From the NCBI GenBank assembly GCA_039602395.1, contig JBCNJP010000025.1:42882922-42946921 (forward strand): DNA of 64,000 nt, in the 5' to 3' direction. The translations under genes were made by a program, and so were the position numbers. How positions within the stretch are numbered: position 1 is the first letter of the stretch; the number at the start of each line of letters is the position of its first letter. Under the pieces are notes generated by a model. It was not told the DNA's origin and made no database searches. It saw nothing but the letters and a program-made list of their open reading frames with translations. This DNA comes from Deinandra increscens subsp. villosa (Eukaryota; Streptophyta; Magnoliopsida; Asterales; Asteraceae). Below are positions 30,188-42,363 of the stretch, in pieces.

Positions 30188-32133
30188 CGGAGACTTAGTC
30201 TTTTTCCTATTCACCCGTTCCAAACTCGCAAACACTCGCTCCTCTACTCACGAACCGGCGACGTAAAAACCTCCACTGTTCGATCGTTTTTTTCTAGATT
30301 TTCTCTCGGATCTGTTGTGATATCATCAATTAGGGTTGATTTACTCACTCCTCTTGTGATTACAGGTTTGATTTCACTTTCTTTCTAGGTTAATTTGGAT
30401 CGATTAGGTTCGGTTGTCAAGGTTCATGCGCCGTAGGTGCGAGATAAATTTCTAGGGTTCTAATATTGAACTTTTGATGATTAAACAGACTTCTTTGTTT
30501 TTTCTTGCTCCTATTTCACTTGTGGGCGCGATTAAGGTATGTAAATCTCATTTCGCGAATCTCACACTTTAAACCCGAGAAAATTGTGTACAGGGGTTCG
30601 GATAAAAGTGCTTGAAGTTGAAAGTTATTAAAGTCTTTATAATAGATTTGTTAAGTTAGTTTTAGTTTTTGGTTTGGATGGTGTAAATTGCTACATTGTT
30701 TGAATCAAGGCCATAAACTGTGATCTCTGTTCTTTATAGGTCATTGGAAGTTTTTTATGTTCTTACAATTATGGAATTTTATTGATCAATAGGATCCATA
30801 GTGCTGCTACTGTTAACATATTCTACTTTACAAAATATGGTTAAGTTGATGTGCACATGAATCCTATATTAATCACTAAGTTATCTATGAGTTTTCACTT
30901 TGATGTTTGATTGACTTTGAGAACTTCACATTGATATATCTCTCCTTGTCTCAAACCACAATTACTTATTCCTGCTTATCATAGACTAATTGATGAATTG
31001 AGAACTGCAAACTGTTAACAAACCTTTGTTTAGTTGAATTAATAGTAAAATTGATGGTTTGGTTCACTTTTCTCAATTATGCCTTTAACTCAATTTGTTT
31101 AAGTGTTTGCCCACATTTTCTGTGTTTGTCTATTTCTTGAAGTCTAACATAGCTTGTTTGATCCCATGAAATATTTTCTTACTGTTGTGATATTGATCAA
31201 GAGGTATGTTGTTCTAACAAATGGCAATTTAAGTTAAGACTCAAACTTAGCTACACAAGGGAAAATCTTTATTTCAATTGTTACAATTAAAGCTTATCTG
31301 ATTTATAATATAAACTACTTGATCCCAACAGATTATTCACTGAGTCAATTGAGAACTCTCTACATCTTAGTTTAGATCTTAGTCACCCATAGATCTTCAC
31401 AAAGGTATGTGTTTCTCAATACAAGCTTTTACATTATTAATCAGGTAGAACTTCATCTTTTCATTATTACTTGATTAAATGTCTTTCCTTGTGTTAATTG
31501 ACATCCAATTGAACTTAACACTGGTTGTTTAGTCTGGTTAGGATGCACATGGGTCTGTAACTAGTCAATAACTCAGGTGAAAGGATCTTGGACCTATTGG
31601 AAACAAAGTAAAATTTATTTGACTATTTTGACCTATCTAAGTTAATTTGATCATCTTTCTGATCAATTGTGAGCATAACTACAAAGGATGTGATCTATGA
31701 CTCCTCTAAGGTTCATATGAACTATCTTAGGTATTTAAGCTCTATTTGAACACTTATTTGGTCATTTTGACTTTGATAAGTCAAATTTTGCATGAAATGG
31801 ACTCTATGAGACTTATGTGGCTATTTTGCTTGAATGTGAATTTGGTGACTTAGTTATGTGCTTCTTGATCCTTATGTGCATAAATTTGTGTGTTAGGATT
31901 GAATTTAACATGGTAAAGACACCATCTAACTTGTTAAGCATAAACTACCACATTCAATCCCTTAAATGTTAAAAATTGTACTTTTTGACCCATTAGGACC
32001 TCTGGCATGTTCATATGTGTTAATTTGACTCTGTTGCTTCTAGATAATTTCAGTTGATGTTGAAATGTGATTTATACACTTCATAGTAAACTCTAAGTGT
32101 TGTTAATCTGCATGTGAAAATCCTGCTGATCTT
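30188..32133 (+). other. Long leader or intron-like stretch
   Basis: No ORF supported. T-rich, with donor-like AAGGTATGTAAAT at about 30533 and several other AGGTATGT sites (31201, 31403). It may be intron(s) of a transcript for the ORF at 33071, which is an inference from layout. Confidence 0.35.
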
Positions 32134-32303
32134 AGCGAACTTGATTCGGTCCTTAGCGGACTTCAAACCTGCTTAGCGAACTTGTCTTGTTCCTAGCGGA
32201 ATTGTTCTCTGCTTAGCGAACTTGATCTGTTCCTAGTGGACTTGTTCTCTGCTTAGCGAACTTGATGAATTCTAGCGGACTTGTTTTCTGCTTAGCGGAC
32301 TTG
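32134..32303 (+). repeat. Second AGCGAACTTG array
   Basis: Ten units alternate mostly between CTTAGCGAACTTG and CCTAGCGGACTTG at about 17-20 base spacing. Confidence 0.85.
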
Positions 32304-33070
32304 AGTCAATGCTTCATACCATTAGATTAGTAGTTGAATTTCTGATATACTAGGGTTGTTCTTGTAGTCTGACAAGTCAGTTTTTCACTTATTGCATGCA
32401 TCTAATTGGCCTTTGAAATAGGATAGACCTGTTATATCCTAACTTTCCAGTCCTATACCTAAAAGTGATGATCTTGACTAAGTTGTCCGTTGTCTCAATC
32501 ATAAGACACCAAATCAAGGGATTCACAAGCTCGGGTGGAACCAAGTCCCAAAGTGACTTTCCCTAAACTGATTTGGCAAAATGGGATCACAAAAACCTCA
32601 TTTTATACCAATTAGACTTGAAGCATTTTGGTTTTTGATCCCAGATTGTCAAAACTTCCTAGATTTGATGTTTTTGACTGTTGTTGAGCCTAAGTAGTAG
32701 AATTTTTCATAAATATCTCCTTGACTCATCAACAAGTCAAAATTTGGTTAATTCAGACAAGATTACTCGGTCATTTATAGTTCTCATGCAAAACTTTCAA
32801 TTAAGTTCAAAATTAATGGAGATTTAGATCTGGCTCCTTATTTTCCAGATTTTAATTTATCACACACTACATGTTTACTTCCTAAGATACTTACTGTTGT
32901 TAATCATGACATTCTGGTTGCTTATGATCATTTTGGAGTATATGCACTATGTGATCTAGTTTATGTCATTGATACTTATATGAAAAGCTCTGTCACTATC
33001 ACGGTTCTAGTGTGACATGACATTCATCTAGTGTAAACTCAGCTATAATCCTGTAATTCTATATGTGCAT
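32304..33070 (+). other. Noncoding stretch before the old extra ORF
   Basis: No gene or repeat recognised. Confidence 0.3.
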
Positions 33071-34876
33071 ATGCCTCCCAGACAAGCTGTTGAAGCTTTG
33101 GAGTATGGTCGCCTGCACAACGGAAGGTGCGTTTTTAACAAAAATTGGGAAGGTACTGATGAGCAAGTCATTGACATGTTGCAACAATCAACATGGGTAA
33201 TAGCAATGCAGATTAACCCTGTCATCTATAAGGGTATCATTGAAGCTTTCTAGAACAATGCTTAATCTGCAGAGCATGATGATGGTGCAAGTGTAATAAG
33301 GTCCAGGATCCAGAACACTGAAGTTGAAATTACTGAGGAGAAGATCAGAGCGGTCTTGAACTTGCAAGATGCTGGCATGCCCAAGACTTTCATAAAGACT
33401 CGGTGGCAATCAACAATCACAAGGATGGGATATTTTGGTGTCTTTCTCCCAGATGTCAGCAACACGATTCAAAAGACCTTATTTCCGGTCAATTGGAGGT
33501 TCATAATCAGCTTCTTCATTGCCGCCTTTGGACACAGAAAGGCAGCTCCAGATGATTTCGTTGAAGAAACCGCATATGCTTTATATGGGTTTATCACTAG
33601 TGAGGGTTTCAATCTATCTCACCAACTTCTCAAGTGGATGATTGCTAACCTACACCCTACTGGAAGAGCAAAGAAGTTTCTGATGTACCCTCGATTCATT
33701 CAAGCTATATTGGATCATTATTACCCAAACTTGATCAAGCAAGGAGAGACCTTCTCCACAAGCTCAATGAACACTGGCTCATACAGTAAGTACCATAAAG
33801 GTAAATATCAAGGGATTGCAGTACCGTTCTTTCCCGAGATGATTGCTCGGATTGCTCCTGCTGGTGCTAAAGGAGATGTCCAAATGGGTGAAGCAGCTGT
33901 CGAAGTACAAGTAGAACATGTTGAAGCTACTCAAGTCCACCCTGAGTTGGATTTGAATGCACCTGCTGCTTCTGATGCTGCTAAAGACCTTGGGAATCTC
34001 CAGGGTACAAGTGCTGAAGCTTCTGAGCCTATTAAACGTACCTCAAGTCCTGTACTAGTAGACTTTCCTGAAGAAGAAGAAGGAGACGACGATGATAATG
34101 ATGAAGAGTCTGACTCCTCATACTCTGATGACAGTCCTACACAACCTTAGGGCATTCATCCTCGAAAAAGACAGAGAACTGGAGATTATTCCAGGGCCTC
34201 TACTGTCCAGACACAACAATCATCCTCTGATGAAAGCTATAGTCCATCACAGGATGAACAAGATGATGATGAGACTTTAGTGTCTCTCGATCAAGTCGAT
34301 CTTACTTATGATCTTAAAGATGAGCATTACAGTCCTCCTCAGTTTCCTCCTAAGACAAGTTTACAAAATCTAACAAGAACTGTTGAAGACAGAGATAAAT
34401 CCTCTGAGTTGTCATAATCAGAGCTGAGAGAAGCAAGTCCTGTACAAAAAAACTCAAAGTCAGGAGAAAGCCTGGATCACAAAATGATTATGAAGTTGTG
34501 AGTTCATCTGGCACTCAATCTGATACAGCCTTAGCTATAACAAATGTCTCTCCATCTCCTGCTGAACAAATTGAAAGGTTTGATATGAGACCACTAGAGA
34601 AGCTAGCTGAAGCTGTTGTTACCACCACTGACACAGCTGGCATTGTTGCTACTAGCCCAACAGTTTATGAATCTGAAAAGGTAATGGAACTTTAAGCTAA
34701 AATTGTCAATCTTCAGAGTCAGAATGATCACCTCAATTGTTCTCTATAAGTGGCAAATCAAAAGATAAATGATCAGTCACAAGTAATTGCTGAACAAGCA
34801 GCAGAAATTCTGAGACTCAAAGATTTTTTATCCAAATCAAATGAAGACAAACAATCAAGCGACAAACCAGATTGTC
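33071..34876 (+). pseudogene. Extra ORF of the old SIRE-type element, truncated by gap
   Basis: The ATG at 33071 reads MPPRQAVEALEYG. In-frame stops occur at 33251, 33263, 34148 and 34415. The open stretch 33290-34150 contains NWRFIISFFIAAFGH and LMYPRFIQAILDHYYP, which align with PYKWRFLAHILLVCL and YLYPRFLTYILKEEYP in the extra ORF at 23371. Downstream is an acidic, Ser-rich low-complexity tail and a coiled-coil-like segment running into the Ns. Function of this family is not known to me. It supports assignment of the surrounding DNA to the SIRE/Maximus lineage. Confidence 0.7.
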
Positions 34877-35376
34877 NNNNNNNNNNNNNNNNNNNNNNNN
34901 NNNNNNNNNNNNNNNNNNNNNNNNNNNNNNNNNNNNNNNNNNNNNNNNNNNNNNNNNNNNNNNNNNNNNNNNNNNNNNNNNNNNNNNNNNNNNNNNNNNN
35001 NNNNNNNNNNNNNNNNNNNNNNNNNNNNNNNNNNNNNNNNNNNNNNNNNNNNNNNNNNNNNNNNNNNNNNNNNNNNNNNNNNNNNNNNNNNNNNNNNNNN
35101 NNNNNNNNNNNNNNNNNNNNNNNNNNNNNNNNNNNNNNNNNNNNNNNNNNNNNNNNNNNNNNNNNNNNNNNNNNNNNNNNNNNNNNNNNNNNNNNNNNNN
35201 NNNNNNNNNNNNNNNNNNNNNNNNNNNNNNNNNNNNNNNNNNNNNNNNNNNNNNNNNNNNNNNNNNNNNNNNNNNNNNNNNNNNNNNNNNNNNNNNNNNN
35301 NNNNNNNNNNNNNNNNNNNNNNNNNNNNNNNNNNNNNNNNNNNNNNNNNNNNNNNNNNNNNNNNNNNNNNNNNNNN
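34877..35376. other. Assembly gap, 500 N
   Basis: Exactly 500 Ns, a conventional placeholder length, so true size is unknown. Nothing can be said about its content. Confidence 0.99.
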
Positions 35377-36090
35377 GTGGTATCTGAGCATCAGGTTTGT
35401 TTTCAATTGAATTAGCTATAATTGTTGAACTGTTAGGAGGCTCACATTCGATTTTAGGTATTAGGATTTTTTGGAACCCTAATCTTTCCCCCTAAGTTTC
35501 GAATGCCTTTAGGATAAGGATTAATTTAATAGTTTAAATGTATTATCCTATTATTATTATTATTGATATATAATATTGGTATTTTTAATAGTTTTAAAGA
35601 TACACCTTATACTATATGTATGAGTAAAAGCTTAATTGTTATTATATGTATAAGAACAAAAGTCAGTCAAATCAATAGTAGGCCTCATTCACGAAGCTAG
35701 TCTATAAGGAGGGTTTAAGGAAACTGCCTATAAAATGGTAGTTGAATGGGTGTCCATTCTCACCCACCGCTTCCTTGATTAGTGGAGGGTCGTTAGCCGA
35801 ACGGGTTTGATAAGACTAAATTTAATTCCCATTAAAAGTATAATGACATTAAAAGTAACTAAACCTTTTATTATAAATTCCTAGTTACTTTAGGAAAAAT
35901 GTGAATTTGTATGCTAACCCATGAAATTGCACATTACACTTTATAAGTCATTAGTGGAGCGTGTGTGGTTAACCAGCACACTAATAGGGACTAATAAAGA
36001 GTTGTAATGGGTATCTCAAAATTTATCTTTGTTGATGGAGCGTTTGTGGTTAACCAGCACATCAATTGAGATGATAAATGACATTGAGGT
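35377..36090 (+). other. PBS-like site and retrotransposon leader fragment
   Basis: Just after the gap is TGGTATCTGAGC (35378-35389), one base from the usual PBS. A/T-rich leader sequence follows. A GGAGCGTGTGTGGTTAACC block at about 35956 is repeated with changes at about 36037, roughly 81 bases apart. No ORF. Probably the leader of another Copia element whose LTR is in the gap; it ends where family-3 gag begins. Confidence 0.4.
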
Positions 36091-36828
36091 TGCCAAGCAC
36101 ATTTTGAATATGTGTAGGAAGTGACTTATTCACAGTCAACTCCATATCCCTTGCTTGTATTCTTTGAATCAGATCATTGAATGACAAACCCGTATAGTCT
36201 TTATCATGGGTAATCTTCATGACATCATTTTCCCATTTCTAGGGTAATGCCTCCAAAATCGTTTCTTTCAAATCAGCATCTTCCTTTGTAAGACTCACCA
36301 AACTCATTTCACTCATCAAATGTGCAAATCTTGCAATCAGATTTGAAATTGATTCATTCTGATAATGTTTGAAACTATCAAATTCCTTTTTCAAAACCTT
36401 TTGTCGACTTTTCTTGTACTGGTCATTACCCTCACATCTCTTCTGCAAAGCATCCCATAAGCTTTTTGATGTATACTTAGAAGAAAATTGATGTAACAAC
36501 TCCTTAGGTAATGCCATGGTCAAAGTACCATACGCATTTTTTTTCAGCTTGATATGCTTTCTTTTGTTAAGAAGTAAATTTCCTTTGAAGAATCGGCTCT
36601 CCCAATATCCTTAGGATATAAATATTATTCAGTAAAGGCCAACCACATATCAAAACCATTAGTATCAACATATGCTTCAAAAGTTTCACCCAACTATGAT
36701 AATCTTCCAATTTAAGTAATTTGGGAACTTTCTTACTTTGTTCCTATTTCATTATTATAGTTCATCATACTCTGCATCGTAGCTTGCATTGACGTTTGAA
36801 TTGCGGCAAATGCTTGAAAATCACTCAT
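36091..36828 (-). pseudogene. Gag fragment, family 3
   Basis: Starts at ATG 36826-36828 (MSDFQAFAAIQT), then breaks by frameshift after NEIGTK. It is readable again at 36523-36239 (LPKELLHQFSSKYTSKSLWDAL and SFKHYQNESISNLIARFAHL) and continues past a stop into NDLIQRIQARDMEL at about 36180-36140. These blocks match the capsid part of gag at 57300-56900. Truncated before any zinc knuckle. Confidence 0.75.
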
Positions 36829-37018
36829 CTTTTTCAAAAAATTGCACCTAAAAAACTTCAAATGCAAAAACGAAGGTCTTAGAAGTGGAAGTTGGAGGTC
36901 GAAATGGTCGTTTTGGCTTGTATTAGCTCCCGTAACTCTTAACGGAACTTAAGTTACGTCAGTTTTATAGAAACCTTCTAAAAATCCTGAACTTAGAAAT
37001 TGATTTTCAAAATGATAC

Positions 37019-37290
37019 ATGAACTGGTCCGAATTTGTCCGAACTGTGACTTCGGTAAGTTATCAGAGCTGAAACTAGTCAACCGAACTAGAACTTTGGA
37101 TACACGAACGGGAGCGAACTGAGAGACGAACCAGATTGATCCGAACTGAGACATAAATTAACCAAACTAAACCGAACCTTACCGAACTGAAACTTCGTTT
37201 GAACGAACTGAAGCGAACTCACCCGAACTCACACTTCGGTTTATGGTTATTTTTTATACATTGATAGTTACCCGAACTCAAACGAACCAG
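37019..37290 (-). repeat. CCGAACT motif cluster in leader, family 3
   Basis: About fifteen ACCGAACT/GCGAACT/CGAACC units within 270 bases, some paired with CTTCGGT. The LTR repeats them at 37755-37812 (CCCGAACTG, CTTCGGGT). Confidence 0.75.
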
Positions 37291-37512
37291 ATCATTTTCG
37301 ACACAAATTTCATGATTTCCAATGAAATTGAATGTGATTTGCATTAGTAGATCAGAAATACTCGAGAGGAATGATTTAGGAGTGGGTTTTCATTAAAACA
37401 CATCAAAAATGAGAAAACGGAAGTAAAAAATGCCGAAAGTTTTCAAAACCCCCACTTTTTTAGTCAAAATCTCGAAAAACACGGATCTAACAACCAGTAG
37501 AATGAGCTGAAA

Positions 37513-37524
37513 GCTCTGATACCA
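37513..37524 (-). other. Primer-binding site
   Basis: GCTCTGATACCA on the plus strand, two bases from the LTR end at 37527. Confidence 0.9.
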
Positions 37525-37526
37525 CT

Positions 37527-37875
37527 TGTAATTGCGTGAGCGGCGGATCTTCTACTCGATCAATATGAAATCTATGTAATACAAGTTGTAAACGAGTGAA
37601 CACAAGATGTAAATACAAAGACTTTTGTATTATAACCACTGAGAGAAACACACACAGAAAACACATATATGAATAATCAAGAAGTCCTGAATCTATACAA
37701 GACGAAGTTATTTATAGTCGAACAAAACTGTGCGAACACACGGTCACCCGAACTGCCACTTCGGGTCAGTTCGTGTGCACCCGAACTGGCAGTTCAGGTC
37801 ACTTCGGTTACAGGCTCTTTTGTAGCTTGACATGTACTTGATACTTCACACGACGACCAGAATAATGCACTAACA
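37527..37875 (-). repeat. 5' LTR, family 3 (349 bp)
   Basis: Minus-strand ends TGTTAGTGC and CAATTACA; bounded by PBS on one side and by unrelated sequence on the other. Confidence 0.8.
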
Positions 37876-38724
37876 ATTACGAACCCCGGGGAACTGTCCT
37901 GCCAATAGACAAATATAGTGGTATAATGCCACTTACTTACGGGCTCCCTCAGATCGACCGACTAACCGTACTCGACACGCCGTCATGAACCAGCAGGGGA
38001 ACAACCCTGCATGTTGGATTATTTTATTGTGAAAATAAACTTTTTAAGGGACTAAGGTCCGTTTCTTCCATGCACCTCTCTCGCGCATACACGTCCGGCA
38101 TGACCAGAGCCAAGTTCACAAACACTTACCATCTTGGCTTCTATGAAGTGACAAAATATTACCAACCTCCATTCCCAGCCAAATACTTTCAGCCCGCACT
38201 TACGTGACAACCGAGTTTGCTTACATAGACATAAGGACCTCGAACGTATCATGTAGCATGGGGCATGAGTCACCTTAAAGGATCATGCATCGTCCCCCGA
38301 CCGGGTGTCATAGGTCCGGCCTTTAGGATTTCGTCTCCCCAAATGGTCTGTGATACGTAGAGCACGTTTGGTTCAGAAAATCGGTAATACACTTTCAATA
38401 AAAAGGGTTTTCACAAATCATTAGACACACCTTAAACCAACTTTATAAAGACAACTTGTAAACTTGTTAAAGGTTTATTATTTCCAATCAAGTGTAAGAG
38501 TTTAGCTAATCATAACTTAAAGATTTTCCAGTAAGTAGAAGAAGAATTCATAGACAAAATTCTTTCAATTACTTAGACTGGTTAAAGTTCTTACAGACTT
38601 TGACATAGATAAAGACACGAAACGCCAAGTAGCTCGACTAACTAATCTAAAAGTAGAGGGAAGAGAGAAGAATTGAGCGAGTTGAGAAGTGGCAGAAGGC
38701 TTGGCTTTTATAGGCAAATTTCTG

Positions 38725-38942
38725 GAGTTTGGCACGGGCCATGCCATATCAGAGAGATGATCCGGTATCTTCTGTCTTTAGAGGCACGGGCCATGTTTGT
38801 CAAAGCACGGGTCGTGCCATGTCAAGAGGCTTCAACGCTAGGCGTGGTGGTTAGAGAGACAGGGTATGCTAACTCAGAGGGAAGATTCTGTAGATCTGGG
38901 TCGGGCACGAGGCGTGCTTGTCTAGGCACGGGCCGTGCTAAA
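38725..38942 (-). repeat. GCACGGGCCGTGC palindrome cluster
   Basis: Five near-palindromic units (GGCACGGGCCATGCC, GGCACGGGCCATG, GCACGGGTCGTGCC, GGCACGAGGCGTGC, GGCACGGGCCGTGC). Three more lie at 42033-42150. Confidence 0.8.
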
Positions 38943-39180
38943 GTTAAATTTTCCCAAAACTTGCATTATTCTTCACTTTTCTGCTAGATTATGCTCCTTT
39001 TGGTATTTTGGATATACAAAACCTGAAAAACTAGAAAGAAAACAAACTGACTTTATTATGATGTTAGTAGCTAGGTATTATCCCGAAATGTGGGAATATT
39101 TTAGTATAAAAATATGTATAAATGTATATACATCAAATATCCCCACACTTATACATTTGTTTGTCCTCAAGTAAAACTCC

Positions 39181-41048
39181 ATAATTTAAGGTCCTTGACA
39201 CATCCTAAAATTTCATTTTTGTGTTTTGTCAAGATTTGTGTCATTTAAAAGTTATGTCTCCTCCATTTTTCACATTGTTATTCCATTTGTTTATTTTTAC
39301 CTTTTTTTAATTGAAGTAAGTTATTTATGACATGCCTACTTAGAAATTTATTTAACGATTTACTTACACACCTCACAAGTGGTCACTCATCACTCGGGTT
39401 AGAGATTTTATTTTCGGGGTGGACACCTACCAAGGTAAAATGAAATAGAGAGCATATGCTTGACACGAAATCAAACCTCCATCGAGGGCACCAAAAGTTA
39501 CAAGATTATCATGTGGTCTTTAAAAATGGTTGTCTTAGGGTAAGGGTAGGATCGTTTATTTAAAAAAGGGTAAAAAGCGTAAATAAAATGGTCTTTTTTT
39601 TTATTGTTTTCCAAAAGTTTATGTCTTTCACTATTTTCTGAACAAATCTTCTAGAGGCAATTTTGCCTTTGCTTCTACAGGGATTTTTCCTTTATTTGAC
39701 CATTTTTTATAGACAACAGGTATAAAGTCTAGGGTTCTTCTCGACTTTATGCCTTGTTATTAATTTTTGAGAAAATAGTGAAAGTCTGTTTTTTTTAACT
39801 TTTTCAAATAACCGTTTATTTACTAAAATAAAGGGGTGTAAAAAGAAAAGTTTTAGGTGTATTTTGCAGAGAGGGATTTATTCGGCAAATTTGTTGGTTT
39901 AAGAAATTGAAAGGGTTTAGGCTCAAAGGGGCTTACTAGGGGGATGTTTTTGGTAGAGAGTGGGGTGAGAAGAAGAAATCATAGTTGCCTCAATCCGTTA
40001 ATTATGTGGCTTCTGATTTTGTCCGTCTCGGGACGTATTACCGTGTCAAGTTCTACCTCTATTACATTTACTTGGTTTCTCTCAAAGAAAAGACGAAGAG
40101 CATGTTTTATAGTTTATCATTCTATAAGGGCTCAAATTCTCACTGACGAGGGAAAATGGAAATTGTAAGTTCATAATTAAATAAATTTGGTTTCTTCTTG
40201 TCAGTAAAAATTTACTTCAAAACTTTGAGGGATTTACAAATTAATGGATTGTAAGTTGATAAATGTGAGGAAGAAAAACCTTTTTTAGACACATTTCTTT
40301 AAAAACAACAAATTTTTGAAAAATTTGTGTAGTACAGAAGCCGGTTTTCCAAAGAAGTTTTGTGTAAGGCTTGAATTGGACAAAGCAATTGTTTTTAGTT
40401 CCAGGAGTCACCCAAACTATTCCCGTCCGCACACTCAAATTGCACGTTGTCCTCAATGTGTCAAGACGCATTCAAATTAAGGAGAATGTAAAAGAAAAGT
40501 AAAGGGCTAGAAAAAATTGGCAGAGTTTCCCCTGTAAACAGGATGTTTTACCCGAGGGATGGTTACCATGCTATTTTGACCTCCCAATCCAGTCAGCTGT
40601 AGAGCTAGCTATGCACCTTCTTCTAAACTACTCAAACCACAACACAGTCAAAAGAAAAAGAAATAAACTAACTAATACATGTGTCATCATCCATACGAAA
40701 ATAAAAATAAAAGTGTATCAACCACCAAAACATAAAAATAAAAAGTGCATCAAATCCAGTGTCAAATGCACAGAAACATCAACGTGCAAACCATGGTCGA
40801 GAAGTCATGCCTGCTAGTCGGAGTCATGATCAAATGTTGAGCCACCACCGTATCCACCACCATGTCCTGAGGGTCCCTTCCTAGCCTGCCGAATCGCCAC
40901 TCAAACCTCTCCTGGAGGTTAGTGAACTCCTCATGCAACCCCCATATCTTCGTCTACAAGCTCTGGGTGCGGTCGTTTATCGCCCGAACGGTGGTGTGGG
41001 TTAGCTAGAGAGTGGTAGAGGTCCATCATGGTCGAGAATCTGAGGCCC
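39181..41048 (-). other. Noncoding interior of the Gypsy fragment
   Basis: No gene supported. A stretch near 40835-41048 may encode the frayed C-terminus of the ORF1-like protein. The ATCCCCACACTTATACATTT region near 39135 resembles sequence often found near Tat/Athila LTRs. Confidence 0.35.
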
Positions 41049-41967
41049 CTACGGGTCTGGCTGCTGCTGCGCTGCATCCATCGGCTTGATAGGAAGCGGA
41101 TCCCATACCCGGTGTAAACTGTCTATCATCCTGAAAGGAGGGTGAGGACTGATCGTGATGAGCCGCCTGGTATACTCCATGTCTGCATAGAAAGTGGTGG
41201 GGGATCTGACGAGCTCTAGAGGGATGGCGGTGTCGTAGGCCCTGTAGATGTTGTGAATGAGGCCACCATAAAGCAGTGGGCTACGGTCGTTTGCGGTGGC
41301 GACATGAAGGATGTGGCTACATAGAGCGTGAGGGAGGTTCATGGTCTTCCCCACGGTGAAGCAATAAAAGGCCAACAAATCCTTCAAGGTAACCCCCCCC
41401 CCTCCCCCGCCCGATTGTTCCCTAGCAAACACCGATTTGGCAAAGAAGCGGTGGGTGTAATGGTGCAACAGATCCCTTAGCATGGTTCTCTTCATGGTGC
41501 TTGGGTTGTACCTGGTAGCTCATGTGCCGATCGTTTCCCAAAAGGCCTAACGGGTCACCCCATAGGCTGGGTTGGATTGGATCTCCTCATGTAGCAAACA
41601 CCAACGAAACTCGGTTAGGGCTCGCAACTCGTGCTGGTGATAAATGCCAATATATGTCATGAACTCCCCCAAAGACCTCGTATACCAGTGCCTTCCCAAT
41701 CTGAACTGAACCGCCTAGGCCGTGTTCATATCCGTCACGTCCGTGTCGAACATAAATGCAGTCCCTCACCCTAACCAAAATGAACAGGCCGAACAGCCTC
41801 TACATCGGAGCCGATACAAACTCCATGTACATGCTTAGTTGGTTCAGTTGCTCCAACGTGTTAGTGTGCGGGACCATGGCCTGGTTGTCATCGCGAGGAA
41901 TGAGCCTCCGAAGTCTTTTGTGGCAGTACTTCTCATTTTGAGTGTTAAAAGTTGTCCAATCAGCCAT
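41049..41967 (-). pseudogene. Athila ORF1-like protein, broken
   Basis: Starts at ATG 41965-41967 (MADWTTFNTQNEKYCHKRL), with stop or frame breaks near 41800, 41715 and 41520. The last open part (41495-41049) reads MKRTMLRDLLHHYTHRFF and ends in a Gln/Pro tail. It contains a homopolymer-prone GGGGGG stretch at 41394-41408. Size and position fit the ORF1 that accompanies some Tat/Athila Gypsy elements; its role is not established. The identification rests on overall resemblance rather than a decisive motif. Confidence 0.4.
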
Positions 41968-42172
41968 GAAACGAAAAACACAAAGATATTAGGGCAATGA
42001 TATGAAAAAGGGTGCAATTTTTTAAGGTCATGGGGTTTAGCACGGGGGCATGTCAAGTGTGGCATGGCTTTTGTCTACTCGAAAGGGTGAAATGGTCGAG
42101 ATTCAACACTGAAGACAGCACGGGGCTGTGCTAAGTTAGGCATGCCTCATGTTGTTCATACCTGGGCCTTAA

Positions 42173-42185
42173 CACTAGTACAAAT
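42173..42185 (-). repeat. CACTA terminal inverted repeat (3' end)
   Basis: CACTAGTACAAAT on the plus strand, starting with the diagnostic CACTA after TAA. The partner is outside the window. Confidence 0.75.
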
Positions 42186-42363
42186 ATGACATACGGTCAC
42201 ACTTTTCATGTTTCGGCCTTGTGACACTTTTGATTAAAAGTGTGACTGTAGTTCGTTTTTAATTTTCTAGACATGTTTCGGTGACATTTAAGATCGGTTT
42301 GTGTGACCATTGCAAGCGTGATCAGTTCATATGGTCACACTTTTACATTACATGTGTGACAAT
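42186..42363 (-). repeat. Subterminal GTCACAC/GTGTGAC repeats
   Basis: At least eight copies of GTCACAC, GTGACA or GTGTGAC in both orientations within 180 bases. Subterminal repeats are the usual binding sites of the second CACTA protein. The Tork-like Copia has inserted at 42363. Confidence 0.75.
42359..42363 (+). repeat. Target-site duplication ACAAT, left copy
   Basis: ACAAT precedes the LTR at 42364 and is repeated at 51118-51122. Confidence 0.95.

Larger units (their letters stand above)
28209..34876 (+). mobile_element. Old SIRE/Maximus-type Copia, 3' segment
   Basis: It resumes the sequence broken at 15226. It contains a long noncoding spacer, the AGCGAACTTG motif arrays seen also at 1247-1621, a promoter-like TATA box, and a decayed extra ORF that runs into the assembly gap. 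The order pol, spacer, extra ORF is that of the young element. The 3' LTR is not visible and may be lost or in the gap. Confidence 0.6.
36091..37875 (-). mobile_element. Gag-only-type element, family 3, 5' part
   Basis: On the minus strand: LTR (37527-37875), PBS (37513-37524), leader with ACCGAACT motifs, and a gag fragment that stops at about 36091. It is truncated on the left, so absence of pol cannot be proved for this copy. Gag is close to that at 57600-54261. Confidence 0.7.
37876..42172 (-). mobile_element. Decayed Gypsy fragment, probably Tat/Athila-like
   Basis: The segment holds an LTR-like part (37876 to about 39180) with GCACGGGCCGTGC palindromes, a noncoding interior, and a broken ORF at 41049-41967 on the minus strand that resembles the ORF1 protein of Athila-type elements. 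The palindromes recur at 42033-42150 next to the other end, as expected if both LTR regions are partly present. The pol is absent. It is cut on the left by a gag-only element and on the right by the CACTA insertion. Lineage assignment is tentative. Confidence 0.45.

Noticed and set aside
33043..33465. Minus-strand frames near 33.2 kb
   Set aside because: Antisense shadows of the extra ORF, which has clear homology on the plus strand.
34750..35415. Long open frames across the run of N
   Set aside because: They exist only because undetermined bases translate as X; nothing can be read between 34877 and 35376.
42173..42185. Treating CACTAG as a chance match
   Set aside because: Subterminal GTCACAC repeats begin immediately inside, and a TNP2-type gene lies in the matching orientation, so it is accepted as a terminus.
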